A stretch of 6,743 nt of DNA from JAPUDQ01 sp049644865. Its GTDB lineage: Bacteria; Patescibacteriota; Saccharimonadia; Saccharimonadales; Saccharimonadaceae. Under the pieces are notes generated by a model. The model saw only the letters and a program-made list of their open reading frames with translations. It ran no database searches and had not been told where the DNA came from. The DNA lies in NCBI GenBank assembly GCA_049644865.1, contig JBARSV010000041.1, positions 1-6,743 of the forward strand, in the 5' to 3' direction. The position numbers and the translations under genes were made by a program. Shown in pieces: positions 5,660-6,743 of the stretch (positions are counted from its first letter, which is position 1; the number at the start of each line of letters is the position of its first letter).

Positions 5660-6070
5660 ATGAAAAAAAATCTCGGGCAGATATTCGCCGCTTTTCTAAC
5701 CATTATTGGTGCTATGGGGCTGGCGGCTATCACTGCCCTCCCGTCAGCTGCGAGCACGCCTTATATGCAAATAGCTGATGTGGCGATTGACAAAGCCAAG
5801 GAGGGTGTTACAGCCGTTGGCGGAGGAGACAATAGTACATCACTCACTGATCTTATAAAATCGGTTATTAATATTCTGCTTTATATTGGCGGTGTTATTG
5901 CAGTGATCATGATCATTATTGGCGGTATCAAATACATTACTAGTAACGGCGATACTGGCCAGGTAACAAGTGCAAAGAACACGATTATGTACGCGATAAT
6001 CGGTTTGGTCGTTGCTATCATCGCTTTCGCGATCGTTAACTGGGTGATTGAATCTATTAGCGGCAAGTGA
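5660..6070 (+). CDS. P5: T4SS pilin-like protein (VirB2/TrbC-type)
   Basis: A 136-aa exported two-helix protein. Residues 1-31 are a signal peptide with core GLAAITALPSA and an ALPSAAS cleavage region. The extracytoplasmic segment (33-63) has no cysteine and includes a Gly run (VGGGDN). Helix 1 (about 67-90) ends GGIKYITSNGD; QVTSAKNTI occupies 101-109; helix 2 runs to about 131 and is followed by the short ESISGK end. The ATG follows AAAGGGG (5648-5654) by 5 nt and a strong promoter of its own. Of the six it is closest to P4 and P6 across the helices and loop, suggesting the newest duplications are at this end. It fits the usual size and plan of the family and is a good candidate for a major filament subunit, which is inference. 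Confidence 0.87.
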   Translation: MKKNLGQIFAAFLTIIGAMGLAAITALPSAASTPYMQIADVAIDKAKEGVTAVGGGDNSTSLTDLIKSVINILLYIGGVIAVIMIIIGGIKYITSNGDTGQVTSAKNTIMYAIIGLVVAIIAFAIVNWVIESISGK

Positions 6071-6101
6071 TAACACTCGCACTTCCTTTTGAGCGCAAGA
6101 T

Positions 6102-6130
6102 TTGTTATAACTGTACGTAAGAGTTATCAT
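6102..6130 (+). promoter_or_regulatory. Candidate promoter for P6 with an inverted repeat between the boxes
   Basis: TTGTTA (6102-6107), 17 nt and TATCAT (6125-6130) form a plausible promoter (four and five of six). RNA would start near 6137, about 18 nt before the P6 ATG. ATAACT (6107-6112) and AGTTAT (6122-6127) are a perfect 6-bp inverted repeat spanning the spacer, a possible operator. An alternative -10, TATAAC at 6106-6111, has no good -35. Confidence 0.45.
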
Positions 6131-6154
6131 AATGTGAAATTTAAGGAGAAATAC

Positions 6155-6553
6155 ATGATCTCGAAACTCGCCCGCTCCATACGCACGATCGCTGTCATAC
6201 CTGCAATTGTGCTTGGCTTAACACTTATGGCACCTGTCGCTGTTTTCGCAGCTGGTTTTGATCAAGGCATACAAGATGGCGCGAACAGCGCCCAAGGTAA
6301 AGATCAACCCGCCGACCTTTTCGGTGAAGAAGGCATCTTTAAGACCGTGACGAATATTCTCTTGTTTATTGTCGGCGCAATTGCTGTGATTATGCTGATT
6401 GTCGGTGGTATACAATACGTCACTTCTGGTGGTGACCAGAGTCGTGTAACAAGTGCCAAAAATACTATCCTCTACGCGATAGTTGGGATTGTCGTTGCGG
6501 TATTGGCCTACGCTGCTGTTAACTTCGTTACGACGTCACTGACGGCGCAGTAA
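6155..6553 (+). CDS. P6: T4SS pilin-like protein (VirB2/TrbC-type), last of the array
   Basis: A 132-aa exported two-helix protein. I place the start at ATG 6155 because AAGGAG (6143-6148) lies 6 nt before it and a clean signal peptide begins there; an in-frame TTG at 6089 would add 22 charged residues ahead of the signal peptide and has no ribosome binding site. The signal peptide core is 11-30, with a likely VFAA-G cleavage. The extracytoplasmic segment (34-60) is acidic and lacks cysteine. Helix 1 (about 62-86) ends GGIQYVTSGGD; RVTSAKNTI occupies 97-105; helix 2 is about 106-125, ending VNFVTTSLTAQ. It has its own candidate promoter, and a very strong hairpin closes the array 25 nt after the stop. 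Likely a filament subunit like P5. Confidence 0.87.
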   Translation: MISKLARSIRTIAVIPAIVLGLTLMAPVAVFAAGFDQGIQDGANSAQGKDQPADLFGEEGIFKTVTNILLFIVGAIAVIMLIVGGIQYVTSGGDQSRVTSAKNTILYAIVGIVVAVLAYAAVNFVTTSLTAQ

Positions 6554-6578
6554 CAATTGTCTTATATGGGATTGTCCC

Positions 6579-6616
6579 GCTAACAAAACCAGCTCGCGCG
6601 AGCTGGTTTTGTTAGC
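6579..6616. terminator. Strong palindromic terminator after the pilin array
   Basis: A 38-nt perfect palindrome centred between 6597 and 6598 has arms GCTAACAAAACCAGCTCG and its exact complement, giving a stem of about 17 bp with a tiny loop. The 3' arm contains GGTTTTGTT, but there is no clean T run after it. By symmetry it can act on either strand. It lies 25 nt past the stop of P6. Confidence 0.7.
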
Positions 6617-6657
6617 ATAACCCCAACCCGACATAAGCGTCTCCTCTTTGTAGTCTA

Positions 6658-6693
6658 GATACCAGGGCGTCAGCTCTGGTATCTTTGTTTTGT
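6658..6693 (+). terminator. Rho-independent terminator or attenuator before the downstream gene
   Basis: GATACCAGGGC (6658-6668) and GCTCTGGTATC (6673-6683) form an 11-bp stem with one G-U pair and a GTCA loop, followed at once by TTTGTTTTGT. This is a textbook plus-strand terminator. It lies only about 30 nt before the next start codon, and no promoter is evident between it and that gene, so it may attenuate read-through rather than end the array. Confidence 0.7.
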
Positions 6694-6708
6694 AACGAAC
6701 AAAACAAA
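6684..6708 (+). promoter_or_regulatory. Alternative hairpin overlapping the terminator T run
   Basis: TTTGTTTTGT (6684-6693) is exactly complementary to ACAAAACAAA (6699-6708), with a 5-nt loop AACGA. The T run of the terminator can therefore pair with the A-rich segment directly before the ribosome binding site AAGGAG of the next gene. In RNA this helix is weak in energy, so the arrangement may be regulatory or may simply be a T-rich/A-rich coincidence. Confidence 0.35.
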
Positions 6709-6722
6709 AAGGAGACACTAAT

Positions 6723-6743
6723 ATGGAGCTGGTAAAACTATTC
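6723..6743 (+). CDS. Start of a downstream gene, cut by the window edge
   Basis: ATG at 6723 follows AAAAAGGAG (6706-6714) by 8 nt and begins MELVKLF before the sequence ends. The ribosome binding site is strong, so a real gene is likely. Seven residues are too few to name it. By position it could be another part of the secretion or pilus locus, but the two hairpins before it suggest separate expression. Confidence 0.55.

Noticed and set aside
5881..6066. Minus-strand 61-aa hydrophobic ORF antisense to P5
   Set aside because: Its hydrophobicity mirrors the Ile/Val/Ala-rich helices of P5 read backwards; no ribosome binding site, and the plus-strand frame has clear family motifs.
6089..6154. 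N-terminal extension of P6 from a TTG start
   Set aside because: It would put 22 mostly charged residues ahead of a well-formed signal peptide, has no ribosome binding site, and would cover the predicted promoter; the ATG at 6155 has AAGGAG at ideal distance.
6536..6634. Minus-strand 32-aa ORF (starting MSGWGYANKT) with AGAGGAG upstream
   Set aside because: The ribosome binding site spacing is good, but the ORF reads straight through the terminator palindrome and into the end of P6 on the opposite strand, and no minus promoter is evident. Most likely chance, though it is the best of the antisense candidates.
1..6743. CRISPR array, tRNA, rRNA or insertion sequence
   Set aside because: No regularly spaced repeats, no cloverleaf or rRNA-like segments, no transposase ORF and no terminal inverted repeats of IS type were seen. 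The similar DNA segments in the pilin genes are paralogous coding sequence.

Overview
The window most likely comes from a Patescibacteria/CPR genome, probably Candidatus Saccharibacteria (TM7). This rests on three signals: a run of small paralogous two-helix pilins of the type IV secretion (VirB2/TrbC-like, T4SS_pilin) type, a secreted DUF11 protein ending in an LPSTGP sorting-like motif, and a GroEL-like fragment. The lineage is inferred from remembered family patterns, not from a search. The genetic code looks standard: several genes, including one with a 4-base overlap with its successor, end in TGA.

Layout: positions 1-195 (minus) hold a GroEL-like fragment that runs off the left edge, has no visible start and lies behind an in-frame stop. 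A hairpin terminator at about 180-218 closes a two-gene minus-strand operon. That operon encodes a 614-aa single-pass membrane protein with a long cytoplasmic N-domain (3537-1693), then a 464-aa exported surface protein with a DUF11 domain and LPSTG anchor (1643-249). Its promoter lies in the divergent region 3538-3700.

The plus strand carries a 31-aa leader ORF (3701-3796) and six tandem pilin paralogues (3809-6553), called P1 to P6 here. Most share a signal peptide, a variable extracytoplasmic stretch, a first transmembrane helix ending in GGI.Y, a short loop with S.GD and AKNTI, and a second helix. P2, P5 and P6 each have a plausible promoter of their own; P3 and P4 are translated with P2. 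Two strong hairpins follow P6 (6579-6616 and 6658-6693), and a new plus-strand gene starts at 6723 and leaves the window.

As a whole this looks like the pilin and surface-protein end of a cell-surface secretion or adhesion apparatus. The pilins would sit in the membrane and could assemble into filaments, while the divergent operon supplies envelope proteins. The least explained parts are the RNA leader that hides the ribosome binding site of the 31-aa ORF, the diversity of the six pilins, the unrecognised 614-aa protein, and the leader of the last gene.
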